NCBI RefSeq assembly: GCF_000931445.1
Contig: NZ_CP010849.1
Span: 3,038,001 to 3,102,000, forward strand
Length of the DNA: 64,000 bases
Direction: 5' to 3'
From: Streptomyces cyaneogriseus subsp. noncyanogenus
Lineage (GTDB): Bacteria > Actinomycetota > Actinomycetes > Streptomycetales > Streptomycetaceae
Below the pieces are notes generated by a model. That model searched no databases. It was not told where the DNA came from and saw only the letters and a program-made list of their open reading frames with translations. The stretch's first letter is position 1. Each line of letters opens with the position of its first letter. This document shows positions 25,939 through 35,561 of the stretch, piece by piece. Both the position numbers and the translations under genes were made by a program.

Positions 25939-26406
25939 ATGAGCGAGCGACTCCAGCCCGGGGACGTGGCCCCCGCCTTCACCCTCCAGGACGCCGACGG
26001 CAACGAGGTGTCCCTCTCCGACTACAAGGGCCGCAAGGTCATCGTCTACTTCTACCCCGCCGCCCTCACTCCCGGCTGCACCAAGCAGGCGTGCGACTTC
26101 ACGGACAACCTGGACCTGCTGGCCGGCGCCGGCTACGACGTCGTCGGCATCTCGCCCGACAAGCCGGAGAAGCTGGCCAAGTTCCGCGAGGCGGAATCGC
26201 TGAAGGTCACGCTCCTGGCCGACCCGGACAAGTCCGTCCTGGAGGCGTACGGCGCCTTCGGCGAGAAGAAGCTCTACGGCAAGACGGTCGTCGGCGTCAT
26301 CCGCTCCACGGTGGTCGTGGACGAGGAGGGCAAGGTCGAGCGGGCCCTGTACAACGTGAAGGCGACGGGGCACGTGGCCAAGATCATCAAGGATCTCGGC
26401 ATCTGA
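25939..26406 (+). CDS. bcp: Thiol peroxidase Bcp (peroxiredoxin)
   Basis: 155 residues. The peroxidatic Cys47 is in PAALTPGCTKQACDF, with Thr44, Pro45 and a second Cys52 in the position used as resolving cysteine in E. coli Bcp. It reduces hydrogen peroxide and organic hydroperoxides with thioredoxin, in the cytoplasm. Length and domain are normal. Confidence 0.95.
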   Translation: MSERLQPGDVAPAFTLQDADGNEVSLSDYKGRKVIVYFYPAALTPGCTKQACDFTDNLDLLAGAGYDVVGISPDKPEKLAKFREAESLKVTLLADPDKSVLEAYGAFGEKKLYGKTVVGVIRSTVVVDEEGKVERALYNVKATGHVAKIIKDLGI

Positions 26407-26466
26407 GCTGTCCCACCCGTGCGGCGCAACGCCGCGGCCGCCGCCCAGTAGAGTAGGCGGCGCTGC

Positions 26467-26541
26467 GGGCCCGTACCCCAGCTGGCCAGAGGGCGCCGGT
26501 TTAGGTCCGGTGTGTCGTGGGTTCGAGTCCCACCGGGCCCA
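26467..26541 (+). tRNA. tRNA with anticodon UAG (Leu by codon), class I shape
   Basis: Acceptor GGGCCCG/CGGGCCC with A73, anticodon stem GCCGG/CCGGT with loop TTTAGGT (anticodon TAG, reads CUA), a five-base variable loop, and T arm GTGGG/CCCAC with TTCGAGT. No encoded CCA. Bacterial tRNA-Leu normally has a long variable arm; this one does not, and the fourth D-stem pair (C13-A22) is mismatched. See findings. Confidence 0.8.
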
Positions 26542-26585
26542 TGCGACGAAGGGGCCGTCCACCGGACGGCCCCTTCGCTCATCGC

Positions 26586-27188
26586 TCAGCCCAGCAGCTC
26601 CCGCACCACCGGCACCAGCGCCCGGAACGCCTTGCCCCGGTGGCTGATGGCGTTCTTCTCCTGGGCGGTCAGCTCCGCGCAGGTGCGCGTCTCGCCCTCC
26701 GGCTGGAGGATCGGGTCGTAGCCGAAGCCGCCCGAGCCGGCCGGCTCGCGGCGCAGGACGCCCCGCAGCCGGCCCTCCACGACCCGCTCCGTGCCGTCGG
26801 GCAGGGCGAGGGCCGCGGCGCAGGCGAAGTGGGCGGCGCGGTGTTCGTCGGCGATGTCCGCGAGCTGGGCGAGGAGCAGGTCCAGGTTGGCCTTGTCGTC
26901 GCCGTGGCGGCCGGCCCAGCGGGCGGAGAAGATGCCGGGGGCGCCGTTCATGACGTCGACGCACAGGCCGGAGTCGTCGGCGACGGCGGGCAGGCCGGTG
27001 GCCCGGGCCAGGGCGTGGGCCTTGAGGAGGGCGTTCTCGGCGAAGGTGACGCCCGTCTCCTTCACGTCGGGTACCTCGGGGTAGGCGTCGGCGCCCACCA
27101 GCTCGTGCGGCAGACCGGCCTCGGCCAGGATGGCCTTCAGCTCGGTGATCTTTCCGGCGTTGCGGGTGGCGAGGATCAAGCGGGTCAT
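26586..27188 (-). CDS. rdgB: XTP/dITP pyrophosphatase (RdgB/HAM1)
   Basis: 200 residues from MTRLILATRNAGK, with VTFAENALLKA, ADDSGLCVDVMNGAPGIFSA and GFGYDPILQP, all HAM1 signatures. It hydrolyses non-canonical purine triphosphates (dITP, XTP) to monophosphates to keep them out of DNA. It sits next to rph downstream, as in other actinobacteria. Confidence 0.96.
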   Translation of the reverse strand: MTRLILATRNAGKITELKAILAEAGLPHELVGADAYPEVPDVKETGVTFAENALLKAHALARATGLPAVADDSGLCVDVMNGAPGIFSARWAGRHGDDKANLDLLLAQLADIADEHRAAHFACAAALALPDGTERVVEGRLRGVLRREPAGSGGFGYDPILQPEGETRTCAELTAQEKNAISHRGKAFRALVPVVRELLG

Positions 27189-27222
27189 GGGGTCCAGTAT
27201 TCCGGGCCCCACGACCGCTCGC

Positions 27223-27633
27223 TCACGGCGTGCAGACCTTGGTCAGTTCGCCGGCCGCGTCGGTGACCGGGCTGATGTCGGGGGTGGCGTCGCCGTTCTC
27301 GACGGCCGTGCGGACGTTGCCGACGGCCTTGCCGAGGTCGTCGACCGCCTGGTTGACGTCGGCGTTGTCGGTCTTGTCGCCGATCTTGTCCAGGTTCTTC
27401 TCGATGGAGTCGAGGGACTCCTGGAGCCGGGCGGGGTCGCTGGAGGCGTTCTCCACGGCCTGCTGGAGCTCGGTGACGCTGTCGGCGATCGCGTCGGCGG
27501 TCTGGACGCAGTCGAGCGCCTTGTCGACGGCGTCGCAGCCGGTGGTCAGCGCGGCGGTGAGGGCGGTGGCGGCCAGGGCCGCGGCGGCGATGGCGGTGCG
27601 GCGGCTGCGGCTGCGGCTGCGGGTCGCGGCCAT
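27223..27633 (-). CDS. Putative lipoprotein, unknown function
   Basis: 136 residues. Basic N-terminus, hydrophobic stretch TAIAAAALAATALTAAL and lipobox LTTGC, so acylated at Cys33 and exported. The mature part is helical and acidic (VTELQQAVENASSDPARLQE and following), with three Cys. No family recognised. Confidence 0.75.
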   Translation of the reverse strand: MAATRSRSRSRRTAIAAAALAATALTAALTTGCDAVDKALDCVQTADAIADSVTELQQAVENASSDPARLQESLDSIEKNLDKIGDKTDNADVNQAVDDLGKAVGNVRTAVENGDATPDISPVTDAAGELTKVCTP

Positions 27634-27755
27634 GGGTGCGGTCCTCCCCTTCGGGCGGTGGGCTGGCGGGTGCGCCTGTGTGCGTAAGGACGCGGTGGCG
27701 GCCGGCCGAGTTGCGTTCCCGGCCGCCTCGCGGTGGCCCGTGCTTGGTGTGCCCT

Positions 27756-28493
<738 letters not shown>

Positions 28494-28517
28494 GCGGCGA
28501 GCCTAGCGGGACACGCG

Positions 28518-28552
28518 CAAGGGCCCTCTCCCGCGGGTGGAGGGGGCCCTTG
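28518..28552 (-). terminator. Hairpin terminator after nagF
   Basis: CAAGGGCCCTCTCC (28518-28531) pairs with GGAGGGGGCCCTTG (28539-28552) with one wobble, between the nagF stop and the rph start. Confidence 0.75.
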
Positions 28553-28591
28553 AGGGGGTGAGCTCGCGGGCCGGCGCGGGCCCGCGGGCGC

Positions 28592-28825
28592 TCACATCAT
28601 GTCTTCGATCTCCGCGGCGATCGGGTCGGCGTCGGTGCCGATGACGACCTGGATGGCGGTCCCCATCTTCACGACGCCGTGGGCGCCGGCGGCCTTGAGC
28701 GCGGCCTCGTCGACGAGCGAGGCGTCGGCGACCTCGGTGCGGAGGCGGGTGATGCAGCCCTCGACCTCTTCGATGTTGTCGATGCCGCCGAGCCCGGCAA
28801 CGATCTTCTCAGCCTTGCTGGCCAT
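28592..28825 (-). CDS. nagF: PTS N-acetylglucosamine-type EIIB component
   Basis: 77 residues; ATG 28825 follows AGGGAGAAAG. Phosphorylated Cys24 is in VEGCITRLR, the EIIB-glc family site. It passes phosphate from EIIA to the membrane EIIC proteins encoded divergently. In S. coelicolor the orthologous free-standing EIIB is NagF. Shares the 28826-29011 intergenic with nagE1, which holds a DasR-type site. Confidence 0.92.
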   Translation of the reverse strand: MASKAEKIVAGLGGIDNIEEVEGCITRLRTEVADASLVDEAALKAAGAHGVVKMGTAIQVVIGTDADPIAAEIEDMM

Positions 28826-28941
28826 GTTCTTTCTCCCTGATCCGAACCGCTTTGTCGCAGTAACCCACAGTTGGCCCATCTTCGCGAGCGTTCATGCGGT
28901 GTGTACCGAATGATGGCGTCACGACAGCGGAACCGTCGCCA

Positions 28942-28957
28942 ACTGGTCTACACCACC
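28942..28957. promoter_or_regulatory. DasR-type operator (dre) between nagF and nagE1
   Basis: ACTGGTCTACACCACC closely matches the published dre consensus (ACTGGTCTAGACCACT) bound by the GntR regulator DasR. It lies between the divergent PTS genes and so can repress both; glucosamine-6-phosphate is the known inducer. Confidence 0.85.
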
Positions 28958-29011
28958 GGTCGGACGGCCGCCAAACCGCCTCCCCGTTTCAGAAGACCGG
29001 ATGGAGACCGG

Positions 29012-30301
29012 ATGAGTTCCGACAGCGTGGAAAGCCCTGCCCGCGCCCGCTGGAACGGCCTGTTCCAAGGGTTGCAGAAGATGGGCCGCAGCCTTCAGCT
29101 GCCGATCGCCGTGCTGCCGGCCGCGGGCATCCTGAACCGGCTGGGACAGCCCGATGTGTTCGGGGAGGACGGGCTGGGCTGGACGTCGGTCTCCAAGGTG
29201 ATGACGGGGGCCGGCGGGGCGCTGCTGGACGGCTCCCTGGGATTGCCGCTGCTGTTCTGCGTGGGCGTGGCGATCGGGATGGCGAAGAAGGCCGACGGGT
29301 CGACGGCGCTGGCGGCGGTGGCGGGGTTCCTCGTCTATTTCAATGTGCTGCGCCAGTTCCCCGAGGACTGCCCCGAGGGGTCGCGGGCGGTGCCGAGTGT
29401 GGGCTGCCGGCTGGCGGACGGCTCGGTGACGGCTTTCACGTACCAGAATCCCGGGGTCTTCGGCGGGATCGTCATGGGGCTGCTGGCGGCGTACTTCTGG
29501 CGGCGCTTCCACCGTACGAAGCTGGTGGACTGGCTCGGATTCTTCAACGGCCGCCGGCTGGTGCCGATCATCATGGCCTTCGTGGCGATCCTGTTCGCGG
29601 CGCTGTGCCTGTGGGTGTGGCCGCCGATCGGGGACGCGCTGGAGAGTTTCAGCGACTGGCTGAGTGATCTGGGCGCGTGGGGCGCGGGCGTGTTCGGCCT
29701 CGCCAACCGGGCGTTGCTGGTGATCGGGCTGCACCAGTTCCTGAACGTGCCGATCTGGTTCCAGTTCGGCAGTTACACCAAACCGGACGGGACGACCGTG
29801 CACGGGGACATCAACATGTTCCTGGCGGGCGATCCGAACGCGGGCCAGTTCACGTCGGGCTTCTTCCCCATCATGATGTTCGCGCTGCCGGCGGCGGCGC
29901 TGGCCATCACGCACTGCGCCAAGCCGCACCGCCGCAAGGAGGTGGGCGGGCTGATGCTGTCGGTGGCGCTGACGTCGTTCGTCACCGGGATCACGGAACC
30001 GCTGGAGTACTCCTTCCTCTTCATCGCGCCGGCGCTGTACGTGTTCCACGCGGTGCTCACCGGGGTGTCGATGGCGGTGACCTGGGGGCTGGGGGTCAAG
30101 GACGGGTTCAGTTTCTCGGCCGGGCTGATCGACTACGTGATCAACTGGAATCTGGCGACCCGGCCGTGGCTGATCATTCCGATCGGCCTGTGTTTCGCGG
30201 CCGTCTATTACGCGGTCTTCCGGTTCGTGATCACCAAGTTCGACCTGAAGACCCCGGGGCGGGAGCCGGAGGAAGAGGTGGAGGACGTCACGAAGGTCTA
30301 G
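29012..30301 (+). CDS. nagE1: PTS EIIC permease, N-acetylglucosamine family, first copy
   Basis: 429 residues from MSSDSVESPARARWNG. The upstream in-frame codons cover the dre site, so the later ATG is the start. It is an EIIC-only protein of the glucose/GlcNAc family: MGRSLQLPIAVLPAAGILNR, GITEPLEYSFLFIAPALYVF and KDGFSFSAGLIDYVINW are signature segments. About ten membrane segments; no fused EIIA or EIIB. Confidence 0.92.
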   Translation: MSSDSVESPARARWNGLFQGLQKMGRSLQLPIAVLPAAGILNRLGQPDVFGEDGLGWTSVSKVMTGAGGALLDGSLGLPLLFCVGVAIGMAKKADGSTALAAVAGFLVYFNVLRQFPEDCPEGSRAVPSVGCRLADGSVTAFTYQNPGVFGGIVMGLLAAYFWRRFHRTKLVDWLGFFNGRRLVPIIMAFVAILFAALCLWVWPPIGDALESFSDWLSDLGAWGAGVFGLANRALLVIGLHQFLNVPIWFQFGSYTKPDGTTVHGDINMFLAGDPNAGQFTSGFFPIMMFALPAAALAITHCAKPHRRKEVGGLMLSVALTSFVTGITEPLEYSFLFIAPALYVFHAVLTGVSMAVTWGLGVKDGFSFSAGLIDYVINWNLATRPWLIIPIGLCFAAVYYAVFRFVITKFDLKTPGREPEEEVEDVTKV

Positions 30302-30330
30302 GACCCGCGTACGCTTTCCCCGGTCTTCCC

Positions 30331-30359
30331 AGGCCCCCGGACTCCCTCTCCGGGGGCCT
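30331..30359 (+). terminator. Hairpin terminator after nagE1
   Basis: AGGCCCCCG (30331-30339) and CGGGGGCCT (30351-30359) form the stem, followed by TCGCC. Confidence 0.7.
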
Positions 30360-30441
30360 TCGCCTGCCGTCGCCGGGCACTGCGCGTGACGCTTTCGTCG
30401 CTGGAATCGCGGGTTCCTTATGTGCCCTTCATCGTGCTACA

Positions 30442-30471
30442 ACAGGTCTACACCACTACTGGTGTAGACCA
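30442..30471. promoter_or_regulatory. Double DasR-type operator upstream of nagE2
   Basis: A dre-like ACAGGTCTACACCACT (30442-30457) is followed by its inverted copy, giving perfect 11-bp arms GGTCTACACCA (30445-30455) and TGGTGTAGACC (30460-30470) with a four-base spacer. It lies about 100 bp before the nagE2 start. Confidence 0.85.
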
Positions 30472-30571
30472 TGCGGCGCCATCCGGGACAGGGTGGCGCT
30501 CCGCTGGTCAGGAGACGCCGCCGTCCCCCCTTCCTTGTTCCCGGGCGGCGCCATGCCCACTGGAGGAAGTT

Positions 30572-31834
<1,263 letters not shown>

Positions 31835-31854
31835 CCGCCTCTCCGCCCGCACGG

Positions 31855-31894
31855 CGAAGGCCCCCGGAACCGATCCCGGTTCCGGGGGCCTTCG
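31855..31894 (+). terminator. Strong hairpin terminator after nagE2
   Basis: Perfect 17-bp arms (31855-31871 and 31878-31894), starting CGAAGGCCCCCGG, around a six-base loop. It may also serve the convergent MBL gene ending at 31921. Confidence 0.85.
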
Positions 31895-31920
31895 CCTTCG
31901 TCCCTCGGGGTGCGGCGGCG

Positions 31921-32673
31921 TCAGATCTCGTACGTCATCCCGGGCACCGCCAGCTCCACCGGCCCGCTGAAGACGGCGCGGGCGTCGTTCAGGTTGACCT
32001 GGGGGTCGGTCCACGGGGGGATGTGGGTGAGGACCAGGCGCCGGGCGCGGGCGCGGGTGGCGGTCTCGCCCGCCTCGCGGCCGTTGAGGTGCAGGTCGGG
32101 GATGCTCTCCTTGCCGTGCGTGAAGGCGGCCTCGCACAGGAACAGGTCGGCGTCGCGGGCGAGTTCGTCCAGGGCCGCGCTGACCCCGGTGTCGCCGGAG
32201 TACGTGAGCGCTCCGCCGCCGTGTTCGATGCGGATGCCGTACGCCTCCACGGGGTGGGCGACGCGTTCGGTGTGCACGGTGAACGGGCCGATCTCGAAGG
32301 TGCCCGGCTTGACCGTGTGGAAGTCGAAGACCTCGCTCATGGAGGAGGCGGTGGGGGTGTCGGCGTAGGCGGTGGTCAGCCGGTGCTCGGTGCCCTCGGG
32401 TCCGTAGACGGGCAGCGGGGCGCAGCGGCCTCCGTCGTGCCGGTAGTAGCGCGCCACGAAGTAGGCGCACATGTCGATGCAGTGATCGGCGTGCAGGTGG
32501 CTGAGGAAGATCGCGTCGAGGTCGTAGAGACCGCAGTGGCGCTGCAGCTCGCCCAGGGCGCCGTTGCCCATGTCGAGGAGCAGCCGGAAGCCGTCGGCCT
32601 CGACGAGGTAGCTCGAGCAGGCCGATTCCGCGGACGGGAACGACCCCGAGCAGCCGACGACGGTGAGCTTCAT
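31921..32673 (-). CDS. MBL-fold hydrolase (RNase Z / cyclic-phosphodiesterase-like)
   Basis: 250 residues. The N-terminus MKLTVVGCSGSFPSAESACS SYLVE, the HxHxDH motif FLSHLHADHCIDM, YSGDTGVSAALDEL and LVLTHIPPW place it in the ElaC/RNase Z-like branch, but it lacks an obvious RNase Z exosite arm, so cyclic nucleotide or other phosphodiester substrates are equally possible. Cytoplasmic. Confidence 0.85.
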   Translation of the reverse strand: MKLTVVGCSGSFPSAESACSSYLVEADGFRLLLDMGNGALGELQRHCGLYDLDAIFLSHLHADHCIDMCAYFVARYYRHDGGRCAPLPVYGPEGTEHRLTTAYADTPTASSMSEVFDFHTVKPGTFEIGPFTVHTERVAHPVEAYGIRIEHGGGALTYSGDTGVSAALDELARDADLFLCEAAFTHGKESIPDLHLNGREAGETATRARARRLVLTHIPPWTDPQVNLNDARAVFSGPVELAVPGMTYEI

Positions 32674-32878
32674 GAAGCAGAAACCTCCGCTGGCGGATGT
32701 GTGGAGAAACGGGGGTCGTGCGGTCCGTCGAGCGTAAGGCGCGAAACCTTTGGCCGCTCCTCCGCCAGGGGCCGTTGTGGGCGAACTCACCTGTGGTGTC
32801 ACCGGTTCGGCTGGATGCGAGGCACCCGGGGAGGGCGCGGGGGCGCGCGACGGGGGCGCACGCCGGTACCGTCGTCGT

Positions 32879-33361
32879 ATGGACACGTCTTGGTGGCCGG
32901 CGCTCGCGGCGGTGGTGGTGCTCGCGCTCGTCGTCGTGCTCGTGGACGGCTGGGGCCGGGGCCGCCGCGGGGCGGGCCGTCCGGGGCCGCCGGGGCAGCC
33001 GCCGGGGCGCCCGCGGCCGGTGGTGCGGACGGTGCGCACGGTGCGGGGCGTCCGGCCGCGGCCGGCGGAGATCTGGTGGGCGGCCGTGCCGTACGAGGAC
33101 CGGGCGGGGGCGAAGGACCGGCCGTGCCTGGTGATCTCGGTGCACGGGCGGCGGGCGCTGGTGGCCAAGATCACCAGCCGGTACCGGGACGAGCGCGCGG
33201 GGGTGATCCCGCTGCCGCCGGGCTCGGTCGGGGACGCGCGGGGGCGGACGAGCTTCCTGGAGACGGACGAGCTGCGGGAGGTCCCGGTACGGGACTTCCG
33301 CCGCCGGGTGGGGGTGGTGGACCCGGCCCTGTGGGACCAGGTCCGTCACCTGGCGACGTGA
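32879..33361 (+). CDS. Membrane-anchored PemK/MazF-like protein
   Basis: 160 residues. One N-terminal membrane segment (WWPALAAVVVLALVVVLV), a Gly/Pro/Arg-rich linker, then a PemK/MazF-like domain: AEIWWAAVPYEDRAGAKDRP CLVIS, KITSRY and a C-terminal strand set. No antitoxin gene is adjacent. The membrane anchor and lack of partner suggest a non-toxin role or a solitary ribonuclease; unknown. Confidence 0.75.
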   Translation: MDTSWWPALAAVVVLALVVVLVDGWGRGRRGAGRPGPPGQPPGRPRPVVRTVRTVRGVRPRPAEIWWAAVPYEDRAGAKDRPCLVISVHGRRALVAKITSRYRDERAGVIPLPPGSVGDARGRTSFLETDELREVPVRDFRRRVGVVDPALWDQVRHLAT

Positions 33362-33369
33362 GACGCCCG

Positions 33370-33425
33370 AGGGCCTTTCGTGTGGATCGGGCCGGGCTCG
33401 CGGGGCCTGATCCGAACGAAAGACC

Positions 33426-33427
<2 letters not shown>
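33370..33427. terminator. Long bidirectional terminator between convergent genes
   Basis: AGGGCCTTTCGT and later ACGAAAGACCCT, with inner GGATCGGGCC/GGCCTGATCC, form a long imperfect stem between the PemK-like gene and cysM. Confidence 0.7.
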
Positions 33428-34382
<955 letters not shown>

Positions 34383-34661
34383 TCAGGCCATACCGCCGGC
34401 GACCGCCGGCAGGATCGTGACGTTGTCGCCGTCGGACAGCTTGGTGTCGATGCCGTCGAGGAAGCGGACGTCCTCGTCGTTCAGGTAGACGTTGACGAAG
34501 CGGCGCAGCTGGCCGCCGTCCACGATGCGGTCCTGGATGCCCGCGTGGCGGGTGTCGAGGTCGGCGAACAGCTCGGCGAGGGTGTTCCCGTTGCCCTCCA
34601 CCGCCTTCTGGCCGTCGGTGTACTGGCGGAGGATGGTCGGGATGCGGACCTCGATGGCCAT
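34383..34661 (-). CDS. cysO: CysO-type ubiquitin-like sulfur carrier
   Basis: 92 residues, MoaD/ThiS fold (MAIEVRIPTILRQYTDGQKA, then LRRFVNVYLNDEDVRFLDG and LSDGDNVTILPAVAGGMA). The di-glycine that would carry the thiocarboxylate is followed by Met-Ala, so it must be trimmed before activation; a JAMM peptidase gene lies nearby. It donates sulfur to CysM. Confidence 0.92.
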   Translation of the reverse strand: MAIEVRIPTILRQYTDGQKAVEGNGNTLAELFADLDTRHAGIQDRIVDGGQLRRFVNVYLNDEDVRFLDGIDTKLSDGDNVTILPAVAGGMA

Positions 34662-34763
34662 GGCTCAGGGCTCCTGTCGGGAGATGTCGGAGGTTCGAAG
34701 GGCGCGCGGCGGCGCACGGTGGCACGCCGCTGCGGCTCACGGCCGTACTGCGGCGGCGGAGTG

Positions 34764-34859
34764 TCAACAGATGGCGCTGTTCAGCCTGCACAGGTCGACG
34801 TGCAGCCGCGCCACGAGCAGCGTGCCCGGCGCCTTTTCGCTCACGTCGAGAAGAACCAT
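34764..34859 (-). CDS. Cys-ending leader peptide upstream of cysO-cysM
   Basis: 31 codons, M-V-L-L-D-V-S-E-K then GTLLVARLHVDLCRLNSAIC and stop. It ends RLHVDLCRLNSAIC with two cysteine codons near the end, the pattern of the actinobacterial leader peptides found before sulfur-assimilation genes. It lies between mec and cysO on the same strand, so cysteine-dependent ribosome stalling could control cysO-cysM (inference from mycobacterial precedent). Confidence 0.75.
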   Translation of the reverse strand: MVLLDVSEKAPGTLLVARLHVDLCRLNSAIC

Positions 34860-34937
34860 GGGCTCATCGTATCGATTCCCGGTCCGTCCTCCGGAATGTG
34901 ATCTCAGCTTGCGGACAGTCGGCATCCGCAGGGCGAG

Positions 34938-35002
34938 ACCGGGGGTGCGGGGCGCGGTCGCCGGGGTGCGGGGCGAGGTCACCGGGGGTGCGGGCCGTGG
35001 TC
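34938..35002. repeat. Three tandem 21-22-bp repeats
   Basis: Units at 34938, 34960 and 34981 share CCGGGGTGCGGG and GGTC, immediately after the mec stop codon and before the cys leader. Confidence 0.8.
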
Positions 35003-35005
35003 CGG

Positions 35006-35428
35006 TCAGTACGCCTCGACCACCTTGACCTCCTCCTCCGTGACCTCGCCCTCGACGATCCGGAACGAGCGGAACTGGAACTCGCCGACGCCGTCGGCGT
35101 CCGCGGTGGAGACCAGGACGTAGTGGGCGCCGGGCTCGTTGGCGTAGGAGATGTCGGTGCGGGAGGGGTAGGCCTCGGTGGCGGTGTGGGAGTGGTAGAT
35201 GACCACCGGCTCCTCGTCGCGGTCGTCCATCTCGCGGTAGAGCTTGAGCAGGTCCTGCGAGTCGAATTCGTAGAAGGTGGGCGAGCGGGCGGCGTTGAGC
35301 ATCGGGATGAAGCGCTCGGGGCGGCCCGCTCCCACGGGGCCGGCGATCACGCCGCACGCCTCGTCGGGGTGGTCCTCGCGCGCGTGGGCGACGATCTGGT
35401 CGTACAGGGCCTGGGTGATGGTCAGCAT
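35006..35428 (-). CDS. mec: JAMM metallopeptidase Mec (CysO-processing)
   Basis: 140 residues. JAMM motif: Glu23 in HPDEACGVIAG and H79-S-H81 with Asp92 in VIYHSHTATEAYPSRTD. Zinc peptidase that in mycobacteria releases cysteine from CysO-cysteine and, in related systems, trims the sulfur carrier tail. Its neighbours cysO and cysM fit. Confidence 0.93.
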   Translation of the reverse strand: MLTITQALYDQIVAHAREDHPDEACGVIAGPVGAGRPERFIPMLNAARSPTFYEFDSQDLLKLYREMDDRDEEPVVIYHSHTATEAYPSRTDISYANEPGAHYVLVSTADADGVGEFQFRSFRIVEGEVTEEEVKVVEAY

Positions 35429-35448
35429 GTCGGCCAGGATAAGCAGAA

Positions 35449-35485
35449 GGGCCGTTCCGTACCGAGGGATGGTACGGAACGGCCC
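35449..35485 (-). terminator. Second hairpin in the permease-mec gap
   Basis: Perfect 15-bp arms GGGCCGTTCCGTACC/GGTACGGAACGGCCC around GAGGGAT. Confidence 0.75.
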
Positions 35486-35509
35486 ATATGCCGGACGTCC
35501 TGAGCGGCA

Positions 35510-35541
35510 GCCCGCGGGAACGCCGGTGCGTTCCCGCGGGC
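35510..35541 (-). terminator. Hairpin terminator after the permease
   Basis: Perfect 14-bp arms starting GCCCGCGGGAACGC around CGGT, 21 bp after the permease stop codon. Confidence 0.8.
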
Positions 35542-35561
35542 CGGACGTCCCCGGGAGGGCG

